This document shows positions 1 to 11,998 of a DNA stretch of 64,000 nucleotides, in pieces (the first letter of the stretch is position 1; the number at the start of each line of letters is the position of its first letter). The stretch spans positions 620,001 through 684,000 of the forward strand of contig CM074705.1 in the NCBI GenBank assembly GCA_037367355.1. Direction: 5' to 3'. The position numbers and the translations under genes are program-made. The notes beneath the pieces are model-generated. The model had not been told where the DNA came from. It made no database searches and worked only from the letters and a program-made list of their open reading frames with translations. This DNA is from Neoscytalidium dimidiatum (Eukaryota; Ascomycota; Dothideomycetes; Botryosphaeriales; Botryosphaeriaceae).

Positions 1-1592
1 TGTTGTGAAGCTGGAGGGAAGGGAAAGGAAGAAAAAAAAAAAAAGCAATGGAGGGGTTAATGTGGTGAGTTCCTTGGCCGTGAGCCCCTTATATTGGGCA
101 TTGGCTTATCTGGTGGTTCAGAGTGGATCTGCCGCATTTGGCCCCGATTATCGATGCAAGCCTCGGAGCAGGGTCAGCGAAGTGCAGGAGCCACAACATA
201 GTGGAGGTTCAGAAGGTCGAGGGATTGGCGGGGCGGGGTTCGCGGGGCCCCTCAATCGGCTAGCGCTGCGAGAAGGCTATCCTGCGCTTCCGCCATTGGC
301 TGTGAGCCCGTACCTATCCGATGGTTTTCAGCAGCAGCTGCCTCTATCCGATGCGCAAACTTGCAGTGTTGCCTATCGACGTGGTCGGATGCGGACTGCA
401 TGCTTTGGAGGGGGCGTGAGGCACAGCAGCTTGGCGCATGGTCGACCCATTACTCGCCGAGGGGCCTGGCCCTGCCGAAAAGGCGAATCGTAGCGAAAGG
501 ATGACAGAAAGCGGACATCCCGTCTCAAGTTCGACCCACCGGCTCAGCAGAAGGATTTGGCGAGCATGGGATTCAGGAGAAGCTGCCGCGGTGGAGACGG
601 TGACCGTCAGCTCATTGATGGCCGCTTGTCGACGCGATGCGGCCGACGCGCGGCTGAATACGTAATAGTTGAATGTGGGCGAAGATGAATTCGGCCATTT
701 TGGGTCAAAGTGATGTGACAGTAGAGCAATGGATGTTAGATGGATCCGAATAGGGTTGAGGTTGTGGGAGATCTTGCAAGACCCTGCAGCGGCTGTCGGC
801 ACCTCTCCGACCGTGCTGCGGAGATCCTTTCAGACCCCCGACACGATAATCCGATCATACATTGAGCGAATCCGAGAGCCTATTGATTCACCTGAAAAGG
901 GTCTATAAGCAGTTTTGGCCGGATGATGCCCTCCATCTTATGCTCTTGGGTCGAGTCAGTCCCGCGTAGAGGCTACCCGACGCGACTCTCAGCACGTATA
1001 CCGTCAAGACGGGTACCCTTTCTTTGGGCTGTAAATGTCTCGCGAAAGTTTCTTTGTGAAGATCGCTATAGTACGCAGTCCATCCAGACAGATATTTTGT
1101 CCAGTTGATGCTGAGGCTCGGATGTAAGCATGACCTGAAGTAAGAAAATGTAGATCTTAGGAGAAGCAATAGGACAGAACAAAGATCGGAGACGAACGTG
1201 TAAAATCAGTACCAACAGATCAGAGGGAAATTTGTATCTCGCGTAACGATCTGTTTTTAAGCTCTATTATCCTGCCCTGTAGCAGGCACACCAGCTTCTA
1301 CCCAAGTAATCGTCCCATCCATTAATCTGTCACACAAATCCAAAGAGACTTGCTCGAAAGGCTTGTAGAATATTCTCCCACGCGCGAAAACGCTCTGAAT
1401 GGTCTTCATAGAAGCCATGCAAGGACGCATCGAGAAAAACAGAAGTTGACGCGACATGTCCCGCAAGCGAAGAGTTGAATCATACGTATGGATGCAAATG
1501 CGCTCAAAAGAACACAAGGAAACTCACATACGGACGACCTCTCTTGCCATTCTGACCGCTTCGACATGGCTATTCCCACACACCAATCACCG
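1..1592. other. Left-edge region without a supported gene
   Basis: No reading frame here shows a recognisable domain; the longest (5-493 plus, 344-802 minus) are low-complexity and overlap on opposite strands. A short adenine run lies near 30-45. The right end (about 1250-1592) lies downstream of the minus-strand hydrolase stop and probably contains its 3' untranslated region. The leftmost bases may belong to a gene cut by the window edge, but nothing supports that directly. Confidence 0.4.
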
Positions 1593-2708
1593 TCACACCC
1601 TCTCCACCAGCCACCCCAACGCCCGCTTCACCGGCCCCTCAAAAAGCTCATCACCCTCCCCCAACCCAACATCAAAAACATGCCCAACGCCCTCCACCTG
1701 AATCAATTCCGCCACCCCGCCTCCCTCCCTCACCTCCTCCGCAGCCCTCGCCGCCAACGCCAACGGCGCAAACACATCCTCGGTCCCGTGCACGAAACAC
1801 GTCGGCGGCCACGCCCCCTTCCCAAACCCCCTCGTCGGCTCAACCTCCGCCGCCAGCCCCTCCAACTCGCCCTCATCCCCGCCCGCGGAAGCGACGGACG
1901 ACGGGCCCCGCAGGCACTTCGCGTACAGCTCCCCGTGCTTGATCGCGTGGATCATCCACGCCGACCGCGGCGTCTTCAGGTCCGGCTTGCCGTCCGCGAA
2001 CATCGGCGGCGCGGCCAGCGGCACCGCCGCCGCCCGGTCGTGCACCTGCGCCACGAACGCGGGGTCCGGGTCCGGCACGGCGGCGAAGCCGGGGAAAGGC
2101 GCGCGCCAGAAGGGGTCGGCGAGGAACTTGACGCCGTAGAAATCGAGGATCGCCTGGGGCGGGTTCGGCGCATTGCCCTGTCATTTCACCAGTTTCATCA
2201 GCTCTCTTGTCGGAAGAAAACCCTCACTTGCTGCATGTGTAAGGAGAATGAGGAGGAGGAGGAGGAGGAGGAGGAGAAGAAGAAGAAGAAGAAAACTCAC
2301 CAGCTCCAACGCCAACAGCCCGCCCGCCGAATACCCCACGGCCGCGACCCTGGCCCCGTCCGCGCGCACCGCGCCGTCCGTCCTCTCGCGCAGCGCGTCC
2401 GGCAGCGTCGCGCGCGCCCACGCCAGGCAGGCCCGCGCGTCGGCGACGGGCCCGTCGCGCAGCGACACTTGCGGGCACAGGCGGTACTCGGGCACCGCCG
2501 CGATGGCGTGCAGCGCCGTCGTGAGGTGCGCGATCTGCGCGGGCGGGATCATGGCGGTGGAGCCGGCGGCGAAACCGCCGGCGTGGAAGAGGAGGACGAT
2601 CGGTTTGGGGGACGAGGACGAGGACGAGGACGAGGAGGCGTAGTGGACTTGTGCGGAGATGGGGCCCGCGGAGGGGTCGGTTTTGTAAGGGAGGGTTAGG
2701 GTGGGCAT
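1593..2708 (-). CDS. Alpha/beta hydrolase fold-3 esterase-like protein
   Basis: Two exons, 2708-2301 and 2177-1593, give 330 aa. The HAGGF stretch (about 42-46) stands at the oxyanion-hole HGGG position of the Abhydrolase_3/hormone-sensitive-lipase family. GYSAGG (about 125-130) is the nucleophile elbow with Ser127. HGTED (Asp about 270) and VGHVF (His about 302) complete the triad. A Ser homopolymer sits near residue 25. There is no signal peptide, so a cytosolic carboxylesterase/lactonase-like activity on a small ester is likely; the substrate cannot be read from sequence. Intron 2300-2178 starts GTGAGT, ends ACAG and is mostly a pyrimidine repeat on the coding strand. It is also open for 39 codons when retained. 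Exon 2 is very GC-rich. Confidence 0.85.
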
Positions 2709-3120
2709 TGTGTGGGGTGGAAACTCGGTTGGTGTGGTCGAAGAGATACGGGGGATTCTGCCTTTTTGTCTCTGTGGAACTGTTTTGCAGACTTTATCTT
2801 GGGATGCAGTGAACAGATGACGGCGAGAATGTCAGTCGTGTGCTATTGTAAAGTGATGCAGGATGTCATAAAGTGGAGCTGCAGGGCACTATTTAAGCCT
2901 TCCCAAGCCCTCAGCTCAAAGCTTGGCTAAAAGGCACAGCATGTTGGCCTGGCGCTCGGAGTGCAGCCTCACTGGCTGTAAACTGCAACACCGACAGCGC
3001 GAGATTGGGGCCTGGCACAGCCCCTCGAAATGCGCCCCCACGACCTCAGCTCCTTCGCCCTCCGTCCAACACCGAGCCATTACTACCCGCCCCGACAAGC
3101 GTCACCCGTTCAGTCCGTCT
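2709..3120. other. Intergenic: hydrolase promoter and FAD-oxidase 3' flank
   Basis: Both flanking genes are on the minus strand, so this holds the upstream region of the hydrolase (near 2709) and the 3' flank of the oxidase (near 3120). A TATTTAA-like stretch lies near 2889. No coding signal seen. Confidence 0.4.
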
Positions 3121-5009
3121 CTATGAGACGCCGATGATCTCGCCAACCACACTCTTGAAGATTCCGTTCGGATCGAATTGCTCGCGGACCGCTTTGAAGC
3201 GACTGAGGTGGTCAGGGTCGAGATTCTTGACTGCACGTTGGAACACTTCGCGCGTGTTCTTGGTCCAGTGCGGGCGGCACGGGAATTCATCGATAAGGAT
3301 ATTGGCCAGGTTATGATCTGTTCTCTGTCAGCTCCTCGCCCATCAATTTTCTTTCCCATGGCAATCATGGAAGGAGCTTCGCAAGGGAATAAGGGAGGCC
3401 CAACTTACAGAACGGCTCGTTGAACCTCAGCCCATCTCCGACCGTCGGTTTGAAGGTCGGGAAATCAAACATGATTACACCCTTGCTCCAATCCGCACCA
3501 TCGGCTGTATCATACGTAACCTGACCGAGGAGATCGAAGTACGCCTTCCCGAACTTGATGTTGATCCCGCTCCGATACGTGCTCGTCATGATCTTGCCGT
3601 TCGCCGCCTCATCATCGAACGCCTTCCTCACCCTCTTCAACACTGCATTCGCCTGTGTCACAGGGAACGCCAACTCCAGTGTGAGCCCTCTCAGACCGAA
3701 ATCCCACTCCGTGCCGTAACCCGGGTACAGGCCGCCAATCAGCACGTCATAGTTCCAGCCGTAGACGGGCCACGTTAGGATTGCTGTGTCAGTCGTCTTC
3801 TCTCGGAAGTTGGGTGGGGACCAGAGCGAGAAGAATAGTGTCTCGGCAGCGATATTAGACGACGCGATGTACTTGCCCGAATTCAGCAGACCCGCAGCAA
3901 TATCGGCCTCGGTTTTGGTGACAGAGAAGGTGGACTGGAAGCCTTCCTGGTCGGAGGTGTTGGTCGGGACGGGGTCGTAGTAGCGATGATGGAACTTGCG
4001 GAGGAAGGGCCACCACTAGAATAGAGCCGCGTAAGTCTGCAAGCTATTCCGATGACTGCAGTATGCAGAGAGCTGTTCCGACTTACCCAAAAATTGGCCG
4101 TGGCGTACGGACTGATCAGACCGTAGATATCCCCGTCCAGGACATCCTTCTCCAGCAAACTGCAACCCCCAGCTCCTCGTCAGCAAGCCGCATATGTCTC
4201 TCCCCGGCCCAAAGAACCCACTCGTAGGGAGAACTCACATATCCTGCTTCGCATACACTTTGAAATCCGGATAAATCTTGAACTTCAACCTCACGATCAC
4301 GCCCAGCAGCCCCAAACTCGTGCTCGCCGCCAACCACTCCTCGCTGCCCTCATCCCTGCTCACCACCCTCAGCTCCCCGCTGCCGTCCACGACGTGGATC
4401 TCCAGCGCCCCGGCCGCGACCATCGAGTCCTCCCGCAAGCTGCTGCGATGCGCCCCCATCGCGACGCTGCCGGCCAGCGTGATGTTCCAGTTGACCAGCG
4501 TGTAGCCGACGCTCGCGCCGCGCTCGTGCAGGTACTCGGCCAGCTGGAAGAACGTCACGCCCGCCTCGATGACGACGGAGCCCTCGCTCGCGCCCGCCGG
4601 CAGGTCGAAGTCCGAGATGCCGTTCACGTACTCGGTGCGGATGACCAGCGTGGACGGGTCGTCCGCGCACATCGTGTCGTACCACATGTGGCTTTTTTTT
4701 TTGTTAGAAAATCGTTAGCAAGTTTGAGACTTTTCTTTTTTTTTTTTTTGAATTCAGAGAGAAGATGATGAGAGGGATGGAGGGGGTGTTCGCGTCGTAC
4801 CCTTTGCCGCTTGCGCGGACTGGCGTGCCGTTGGCGGCGGCGTCGCGGACGAGGGATTGGATGTGGTCGACTGAGGTGGCGTTGATGATGGTAGAGACGT
4901 TGTTACAAGCAGGGAAGCCGGGCCCGTCGAAGGTGTTGTATGGGATGGCAGTTGCGAGGGGGACTAATAGGAGGGCCAAGGCCCGAACGAGGATGGTGAG
5001 GGATAGCAT
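3121..5009 (-). CDS. Secreted FAD-linked oxidase, ALO/gulonolactone-oxidase-like
   Basis: Five exons (5009-4801, 4691-4239, 4159-4087, 4015-3409, 3317-3121) close to 512 aa. Residues 1-21 form a hydrophobic signal peptide ending near ATA. A PCMH-type FAD-binding domain follows (about 35-215), then an ALO-like C-terminal domain ending with LANILIDEFP and HWTKNT. SGKGHMW (about 67-73) matches the GGGHS loop of gulonolactone oxidases, where the His carries covalent FAD. Here that is His71, immediately after the codon split by intron 1, which supports the join. The AGVTFFQLAEYL and SVAMGAH segments are typical FAD contacts. The enzyme probably oxidises a sugar lactone, alcohol or secondary metabolite outside the cell; the substrate is unknown. 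Introns are 71-109 nt. Confidence 0.8.
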
Positions 5010-6311
5010 GGTGGGTAATAACTGTCAGTGGAGGAGAGCGTGGGAGGCGTCTGATGCCAGACGACGGGGAGGAAAGGGAAAAGAAGTAGAGACATATGCT
5101 ACGCCTGCCTGCCTTTTATGCGCGCGACAGTTCTGTGTCCCTGGGCTAGAGAGACGGGCATCGCCAGACAGGTCCGGGGAGGCGCTGCGCGCATGCGCAG
5201 AACGTGCCGCTGAACCTGGTTTCTTTTTTCTTTATTTCGGCTGGCTTGGGTAACGGACCTGCATTGTAAGGATCATGCGGCGATTGCATGTGAACAAGCC
5301 ATTCGCCCGCCGTCAATCTGCGATTTTCGCGCCGCAGAAACAACTGGCCAATGTCTTTCCTGCGTGTCGAAAACCCAGTAGCCGAGGGCGGTCGATCGTG
5401 ATATCCCGCGACCAAAAACACCCCAGACGCCGCGCTCTTGGCGGTGCCGCGGGGAACCTTGCCTGGGGGCCCGATTCGTGCAAACTTCTTCGCAAAAGAG
5501 AAGGTGGTTGCGGAAAGTAGAGGGAAAACATCCGAAAGGTACGTTGTTCCGTGGTTAAGATGACCGTTATAGTGAACGCGGTGCAACGTCATTGGTTGCA
5601 TGTTTGTGGGGACCTGCATGGCGGCAATTATGCTTATTCGAGAGTAAACAAAGACAAGAAGGGTCCCCCGCTCGCACCAACATTTCCATGCACAGTATAG
5701 TGTCTCTTGTTTAAACAGGTGCAACATGACTTCATCGCATATAGCATTTCGGGTTTCTGCATACTTTATCCAATTGGGAAGCGAGAAGAACAAGGAAAAG
5801 AAAAAGCATGATTGTAGGAGAGAACCACCCTAGCGTAATGTACAGTACATGCAAATGGAGCAGTCTTGACGGAGAAGGAGTAAGAGGGTCCATTTCCAGC
5901 AGAAAGGCCCGCCATCGTCGTGAAAACTTGATCCCACGACGTCCTAGCGAAATGAGACTTGCAGTGAAAGGTACCTCGTGGCTTTTTTCATGAACATTTG
6001 GATTTTCGATGCAGCTGAGAAAAGAGAAATAGAAGAGCAGGAAGAGAAGAAAGCAGGCCGGAGCCACTCAACAACCCGTAAACTGAGAAAGAAAGAGAGA
6101 GGTGGCATCTTGGAGAAATCGAAGCAAGAAGCAGCGTCCCGCAATCCCCGATCCGCGAAACGGAAAATATCCCGGACTGGATCCTGTACCGCAAAGCAAA
6201 AAGGCCGCTCGATTACCGCACGGAAGCCAGGCAGGCAGCAAGGAAAAAGGGCCCCCGACAAGAGCATGATAAAAGTAAGACTCGGGAGAAGATGGACAAT
6301 CAACGAAAAGC
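5010..6311. other. Intergenic 1.3 kb: Hrp1 3' flank and oxidase promoter
   Basis: This lies between the Hrp1 stop (6312) and the oxidase start (5009), both minus strand. The 215-codon minus frame at 5146-5793 has no domain-like composition. About 5750-6310 is purine-rich on the plus strand (pyrimidine-rich in the Hrp1 sense) and is probably the Hrp1 3' UTR. No gene called. Confidence 0.4.
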
Positions 6312-9300
6312 CTAACCGTTCCTCGCGTACGGGTGAAACCCTCTATGAGCACCCCTGCCGCCGCCGCGATAGTTAGCGCCCGGCTTACCCGCGTTCTTAG
6401 GGCCGGTGGGCGCGTTTGCCGGCGCGTTGCTGGGCTGGACGGGCGGCGTGGTAGCCTGAGCACCGCGTCCCATGCCGCCTCCTCCTCTCTGCGGACCGAA
6501 CCCTGCCCTACCACCGAAGCCGCCACGTGCAGCAGCGCCACCCTGGTTCGCCGGCATGTTCGGCTGCGGAACGTCGTCGTACATGCCCTCCCAGCTGGTC
6601 GGACCGCCTTGAGTGTAACCACCCTGGCCATATGCGCCCTGTTGCATGCGACGGGCCTGCTGCTGCTCGTACTTCTGCTGCTCAAAGGCAAGTTGCTCCT
6701 GCGCGTTGAAACCGGGCCGGTTAGCGGCGGCGGCGGCGGCGGCGGCAGCAGCAGCGCCCATCATGTTCGCACCACCAGGACCGCCGGGGCCGGGGCCGGG
6801 GCCGGGGCCGCCTTGGAAGCCTCCGGGTCCCATCGGTCCGCCGGGCCCCATCTGGCCCTGCTGCATCTGTTGCATCATCTGCGGGCTCATGCCGTTCTGC
6901 ATCGGTGTGCTGGGAGGTACCGGGCTGCCGGTGGGCGACATGGTGTTATTTCCTCTCATCTGGTTCATGGCCATCATCTGCTGCATCATCTGCGGGTTCA
7001 TCTGCCCGCCGCCCATCATCGGGTTCTGCATGCCACCCTGCATGCTGGCGGCCATCTGCTGCTGCATCATCGCGAAGTACTGCTGCATCCGTTGCCAGTA
7101 CTGTGCCATCATTGCCGGGCTCATGCCGTTGGGCATACCCTGTGCGCCCTGCTGCTGATTCTGCTGGTTGTCGAAACCGCCCTCACGATTGCCGAACTTG
7201 TCGCCACGACGACCGAATTTCCCGCCCCTGTCATCATCACCGTCCTTAAGGTTGCCACGCGGCTGGGCGCGCTTGACTTCGATCGGCTTGCCAAGAATTG
7301 CTAGTGGTCCCTGAAGACATGCATCGACAGCGGCTTCGCCGTCAAATGTAACGAATCCGAAACCACGGGGGCGGCCGGTGTCCTTATCCATCATAAGAGT
7401 GGCATCGATCACGCGACCAAACTGCTCGAAGAAGCTCTTGAAGTCTTGCTCAGTGGCTTCCTGGCTGACACCGCCGACGAAGATCTTCGCCGTCTTCTCC
7501 TGCTCCTCGCGGGGGATGGCACGCTTAGGATCAATCTATTGCAGTATTAACAAATGGAAATAGATTGAAACGTGGCAGGCACTGGTGATGACTTACAATC
7601 TTGCCATCAAGATAGTGCTCTTTCACCATGACAATATTCACAGTCTTGGGGTCTTTGAACGTAAGGAATCCGAAACCACGCGAACGCCCGGTGGCGCCAT
7701 CGCGCATGACCGTGCACTCGGCAACCTCGCCAAACTGGGAGAAATAATCACGTAGCGACTCTATATGCCCATGTTAGTTGGAGTTGAAGGAGGTAATACG
7801 TTTCTGTTCGGGAGCGATCAAAGCATAGCTATTCACGCAAGGATTACTTACGATCTGTAGTCTCCCAGTTCAATCCACCAATGAACATTTTACTACAAAA
7901 CTAGCTGTTAGTATGGGATACTAAAGGTACATGTGGGAGACCAAAAGGTTGGGAGAAGCGGAAAGCGCGTGCAGAGGTGTCAGTAGATGGGTAAGCGGAT
8001 CGAGCCGGTTTTGCGAACATCCAGGTCCATTTTGAGAGCACCAATGCTGGAGAGCGGAAGCAATCTCTCTCAATTATCGTACGTAGTGGTTCGTCGATGC
8101 TGTTGGATTGGGAACTGGTAATCCATGAGAGAAATCGTTCTCGGTGGGCTTTCTTGTGGACGCCAGGCGGGAGCCATTTCTGTTTGCCTGAAAGCATTGT
8201 TTCGACATGGCTCTTTGCTGATTGATGCCGTCCAAGGCTAGCGGATTGTTCACCAAGGGCTGAAATTGAGCCGCTGTGAACTCGATGCCGCCACCACGTC
8301 CAATCGTCGCAAGAGCACACTGATGTTCGGCAGGAAGCGTCTGTGTTTTGCTACGAACCGAGTGCTAGGCGCCAGTGGCCTCAGACCCCTAACGACGGGG
8401 TGTGATGCACCAGTCCCATCTACCTGCTCGAAGCTATCCTCGCTGGCTCTATGGAGATTATCTCGACAAGTAGCTATGCTCCCTAAAGGTAGCAGTTTGA
8501 GCTGATCTGCGGCTGACGACGAGCATTAAATGGTGATCGAAGTTGTTGTATACCAGATTCCGGCGTCTCCTCATCAACGCGCTTGCGATATCTCCCGAAA
8601 TTCATCCCAGGGATGTTGACGCAAGACGTGCCCCACGAGCATGTCTCTTGGTGCGAATTTAGCATGGAGACCGAGAGGCCTATTCCATCCTCAATTCTGC
8701 CCGAAACCGCCCAAACCCGACTCAATCATTGCTCTTATTTTGCTTTTGAATCTAACCAGCCGATTATTCCGGAGCCCGGTGCCACGGGCAGAGCGTCAAT
8801 TGACGTGTGGAGTATGGCGCCCACCGCCTCCGAGCGCGAAAATTTTATACTGCTGCCTCGCTTTCATTGTAGCGATCTTGCGGCAGCGCCAACGATATGT
8901 CCACCATCTAGGTTTGGACGTACATGTCCCGACAAATAGCTCGGACTTCCGGAAACCGACCCGTTCCGCTTACCTTACCTGAAGATACAACGCAGTGGAG
9001 AGATGACGTGTGGAAAAACAAGCGAAATTCTAGTACTCACCCATCTTCCTTGATACCTATACCGCTCGGCTGCTCGTTGTGACCTGACTGCTCTTGCTGA
9101 CCCGAAGTATGGTCGTCGCCATTCATCCTCACGTCGCCATCACCAGCAGGTGCAGATGCAGCACCATTCTGGTTGCCGATGGGCTGTTCGTGCTGGATGG
9201 GTGCGGCTGACGAAGGCTCCGGAGCGGCTTGTACAGGCTGTGTCGGGGCGGCAGAGGGTTGGGTAGGCTTGGAGGAGCCTTCGTCGTTCTCGTAGCTGCA

Positions 9301-9394
9301 AGTAGACATGTCAGACAGAGACTTCGCGTTACAGCTGCGTGACAACGTACAGGTCGGCAAAGAGATCCTCGTCGAGCTCCTCGGGTTCGGCCAT
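6312..9394 (-). CDS. hrp1: Hrp1/Nab4-type two-RRM mRNA-binding protein
   Basis: Five exons (9394-9351, 9295-9041, 7892-7852, 7760-7597, 7535-6312) close to 575 aa. RRM1 (about 101-175) has RNP2 MFIGGL and RNP1 RGFGFLTF. RRM2 (about 184-260) has IFVGGV and RGFGFVTF. The tandem pair with its short linker is the signature of Hrp1 (cleavage factor IB, mRNA 3'-end formation and export). The N-terminus is acidic then Pro/Gln-rich. The C-terminal half is Met/Gln/Gly-rich with Ala and Gly-Pro runs, RGG motifs and a final HPYARNG that resembles the PY-NLS bound by karyopherin-beta2/Kap104. Intron 2 (9040-7893) is about 1.15 kb, far longer than any other here. It splits the gene exactly before RRM1, and the junction codon restores GKMFIGGLNW. 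Confidence 0.9.
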
Positions 9395-9922
9395 GTTGGG
9401 CGGAATGGCGACGAGCTGGCGAAGGCGAGGGGACCTTGAACGGCCGAGGTCAGCGCGCAGCTAGTCTTGCACCGACAGGGCGACGCAGTCGCTGCGCGTG
9501 ACGCGGTCGAGGGACCGATCGCTCAGACTCGGTGATGAGGCGCGCGAAGGCGGAAGAGTCGAGCCTGCGAAGATTTCGGGGCGCGAGAGTGCCGCAGGCG
9601 ATGGTGTGGAGGAGGCGCGGATGAGGAGCGGGAGGCGGTGGAGGTTGGACGTGGTTCAGAGCAGGGCGGAGGACAGAAGAGGAGGTGGGCCTTTAGGGCA
9701 GGAGGTGCCGGCTGAGCGTCTGGCGTGCGAGGCGAGTCGGCGTTTCCGCGGCCGGCTGCGCTTGGGTCTTGGCGCGGCAGGGCGGGCGTCGGCCTGGTTG
9801 CGGGCGGCCAGGCGGCGAGACGAGGCCCCAGCGTGCACGCCCAGCGCGTGGAGAGAGCAGCAGTAACAGCTTCGGTCCCAGATTGCTGCGTGACCTCTGT
9901 CACCTCACCCATCTCGCCCCAA
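9395..9922. promoter_or_regulatory. Divergent promoter region hrp1 / gyp1
   Basis: About 530 bp separates the Hrp1 start codon (minus) from the proposed Gyp1 start codon (plus). It is GC-rich with no clear TATA box. Position alone suggests a shared, housekeeping-type promoter. Confidence 0.45.
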
Positions 9923-11998
9923 ATGGCTGGCAAGAAGCAGCAGCAGGTAATCCCACCTCTCGCACACTGTGCTCCTCCCGCAACCACCCTGTGCTAACCC
10001 GCCCGACGCAAGGAAATGGTCCAGGTCGGTTCGTAGCAGCCATCTACCCATCCCCGCGCCCTCAGCGGCAGCCAGTCTGGCTAACCCCGTCGCCCTTGGC
10101 GTTTGACAGACCGCGCTGGGTATTGCTGCCCTCTCCGCATGCCATGCCTCAGCTAACCTCGTCCCAGCTCTGCCTCCCCTTTCTGGCGGACAGGCTCCGG
10201 CGCCGCGAAGAGCTACGACAGCAAGAAGGTAGTCGGCGCGTCCTACTCGCATACCGACGTCCTGCGTTTCGATTCCCTGTAACCCGCCCCACCCTTGCCG
10301 AAAGCAATTCGAAGACTCATGTGAACAATTAGCTCCCTTTCGAGCTCGTCCCGCCCGCGATCCCCTCCCTCCAAGAAGTCCTATAGCCGCGACAGCCCGC
10401 CCGCGAGTCGCGCTGGCACTGTCACCTCCCCGGGTCGCAAGCCTTACTCGTACTCCAACGACCCGGATGCCGACGACGACGAAGATGACGAGGAGGAGCC
10501 AGACATCACCTTTGATGACGATGAGGACGAGTTCGGCCTACCGAGTATCGCCAGTATGCGGAGAAAAGGCAAGCGGAAACCTCTCAACAAAGGGAAGGAT
10601 CCCGGCGGCACTGGGAGCTCTCTCTCCAGCCCCCTCGGCTCTGACTTCAGCTCAACACATTGGCGGATCAACAGCGGGGACATTGCTGAGGAACGGAATG
10701 GAGGAACAATCCCATTGTACCCCACCGCAAAGCCAACAGTAGGGAAGATCCTACGGCCCCAGTACAAGGACATCCTACGCGACCCCGCAAATGCACTGCA
10801 CCTCATATCACACCCTGCGCTTCTTCCTGGCGCTCCTCAGAAAGAGGTCGAAGAGCATTCGGCGCGGATCGGTCGAATCAACAAATTCAAGCGCATTCTC
10901 CAATCAAGCACCATTGCCCTTCCGGAGCTGCGTTCAATCGCATGGTCTGGAATCCCGGTGGAGGTTCGCGCTATGACATGGCAGCTTTTGCTTGGATACC
11001 TTCCCACAAGCAGTGAGCGACGTGTCACGACTTTGGAAAGGAAGCGGAGAGAGTACCTGGAAGCTGTAAGACAGGCTTTTGAGAAGTCCAGTGCAGGGAA
11101 CGAGATGGGCATCACACCCGCTGCTGCAACAAGTAAGGGACGTGGGCGAGGGCTTGATGAGGCCATTTGGCACCAAATCAGCATCGACGTTCCCCGCACC
11201 AACCCACACCTTGAGCTCTATAGCTACGAGGCAACCCAGAGGTCTCTGGAACGCATTCTTTACGTCTGGGCAATCCGACATCCTGCAAGCGGCTATGTAC
11301 AGGGAATCAACGATCTGGTGACGCCGTTCTGGCAGGTGTTCCTCGGCGCGTACATTACTGATCCCGACATTGAGTCAGGAATGGATCCGGGCCAGCTGCC
11401 GAAGCCCGTTCTCGATGCCGTCGAGGCGGATTCGTTCTGGTGTCTCACCAAACTGCTGGATGGTATCCAAGACAACTACATCTTCGCACAACCCGGCATC
11501 CAGCGACAGGTCGCGAGCTTACGGGACCTAACAACTCGAATTGACAAGACGCTTGCGACGCATTTGGAAAAGGAGGGAGTTGAATTCATTCAGTTCAGTT
11601 TTCGCTGGATGAACTGCCTACTCATGCGTGAAATTAGTGTGAAGAATACGATCAGGATGTGGGATACGTATCTGGTGGGTCTCAATGCTTGACAAGGGAA
11701 TGAGAACAGTGCTAACATATCGATTTTACAGGCCGAGGAGCGAGGCTTCTCTGATTTCCACCTCTACGTATGCGCCGCCTTCCTGGTCAAGTGGTCTGAC
11801 CAACTCGTCAAGATGGACTTCCAGGAAATTATGATGTTCCTGCAGAGTCTGCCAACTCGCAGTTGGACTGAGAAGGATATCGAACTCTTGCTCTCGGAGG
11901 CTTTCATCTGGCAAAGCTTATTCAGAGGCAGTAGCGCGCATCTTAAAGGACAAGGGACGAAAATCGGGAACGGGATGGTTGGTATGGGTCCTGGTTGA
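9923..11998 (+). CDS. gyp1: TBC-domain Rab GTPase-activating protein, Gyp1-like
   Basis: The bulk is the exon from about 10333 to 11674 plus the last exon 11732-11998 (intron 11675-11731, branch GCTAAC). The TBC domain carries the arginine-finger motif IPVEVRAMTWQ and glutamine-finger motif YVQGIND, ending in the GFSDFHLYVC helix region. Family knowledge: Gyp1 accelerates GTP hydrolysis on Ypt1/Rab1 at the Golgi. The N-terminus is Ser-rich then strongly acidic. The 5' end is uncertain: ATG at 9923-9946, likely micro-exons 10013-10024 and 10110-10119 (each preceded by CTAAC), then 10194-10228. Including the 10-nt exon puts the acceptor at 10332 out of frame. Either it is skipped or the next acceptor is near 10375. 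Confidence 0.85.

Noticed and set aside
1488..2699. 403-codon plus-strand frame
   Set aside because: Antisense shadow of the alpha/beta hydrolase; Arg/Pro-rich from GC bias, with the Glu/Lys run coming from the intron microsatellite.
6333..7304. 323-codon plus-strand frame rich in Leu/His
   Set aside because: Antisense of the repetitive Hrp1 C-terminal tail.
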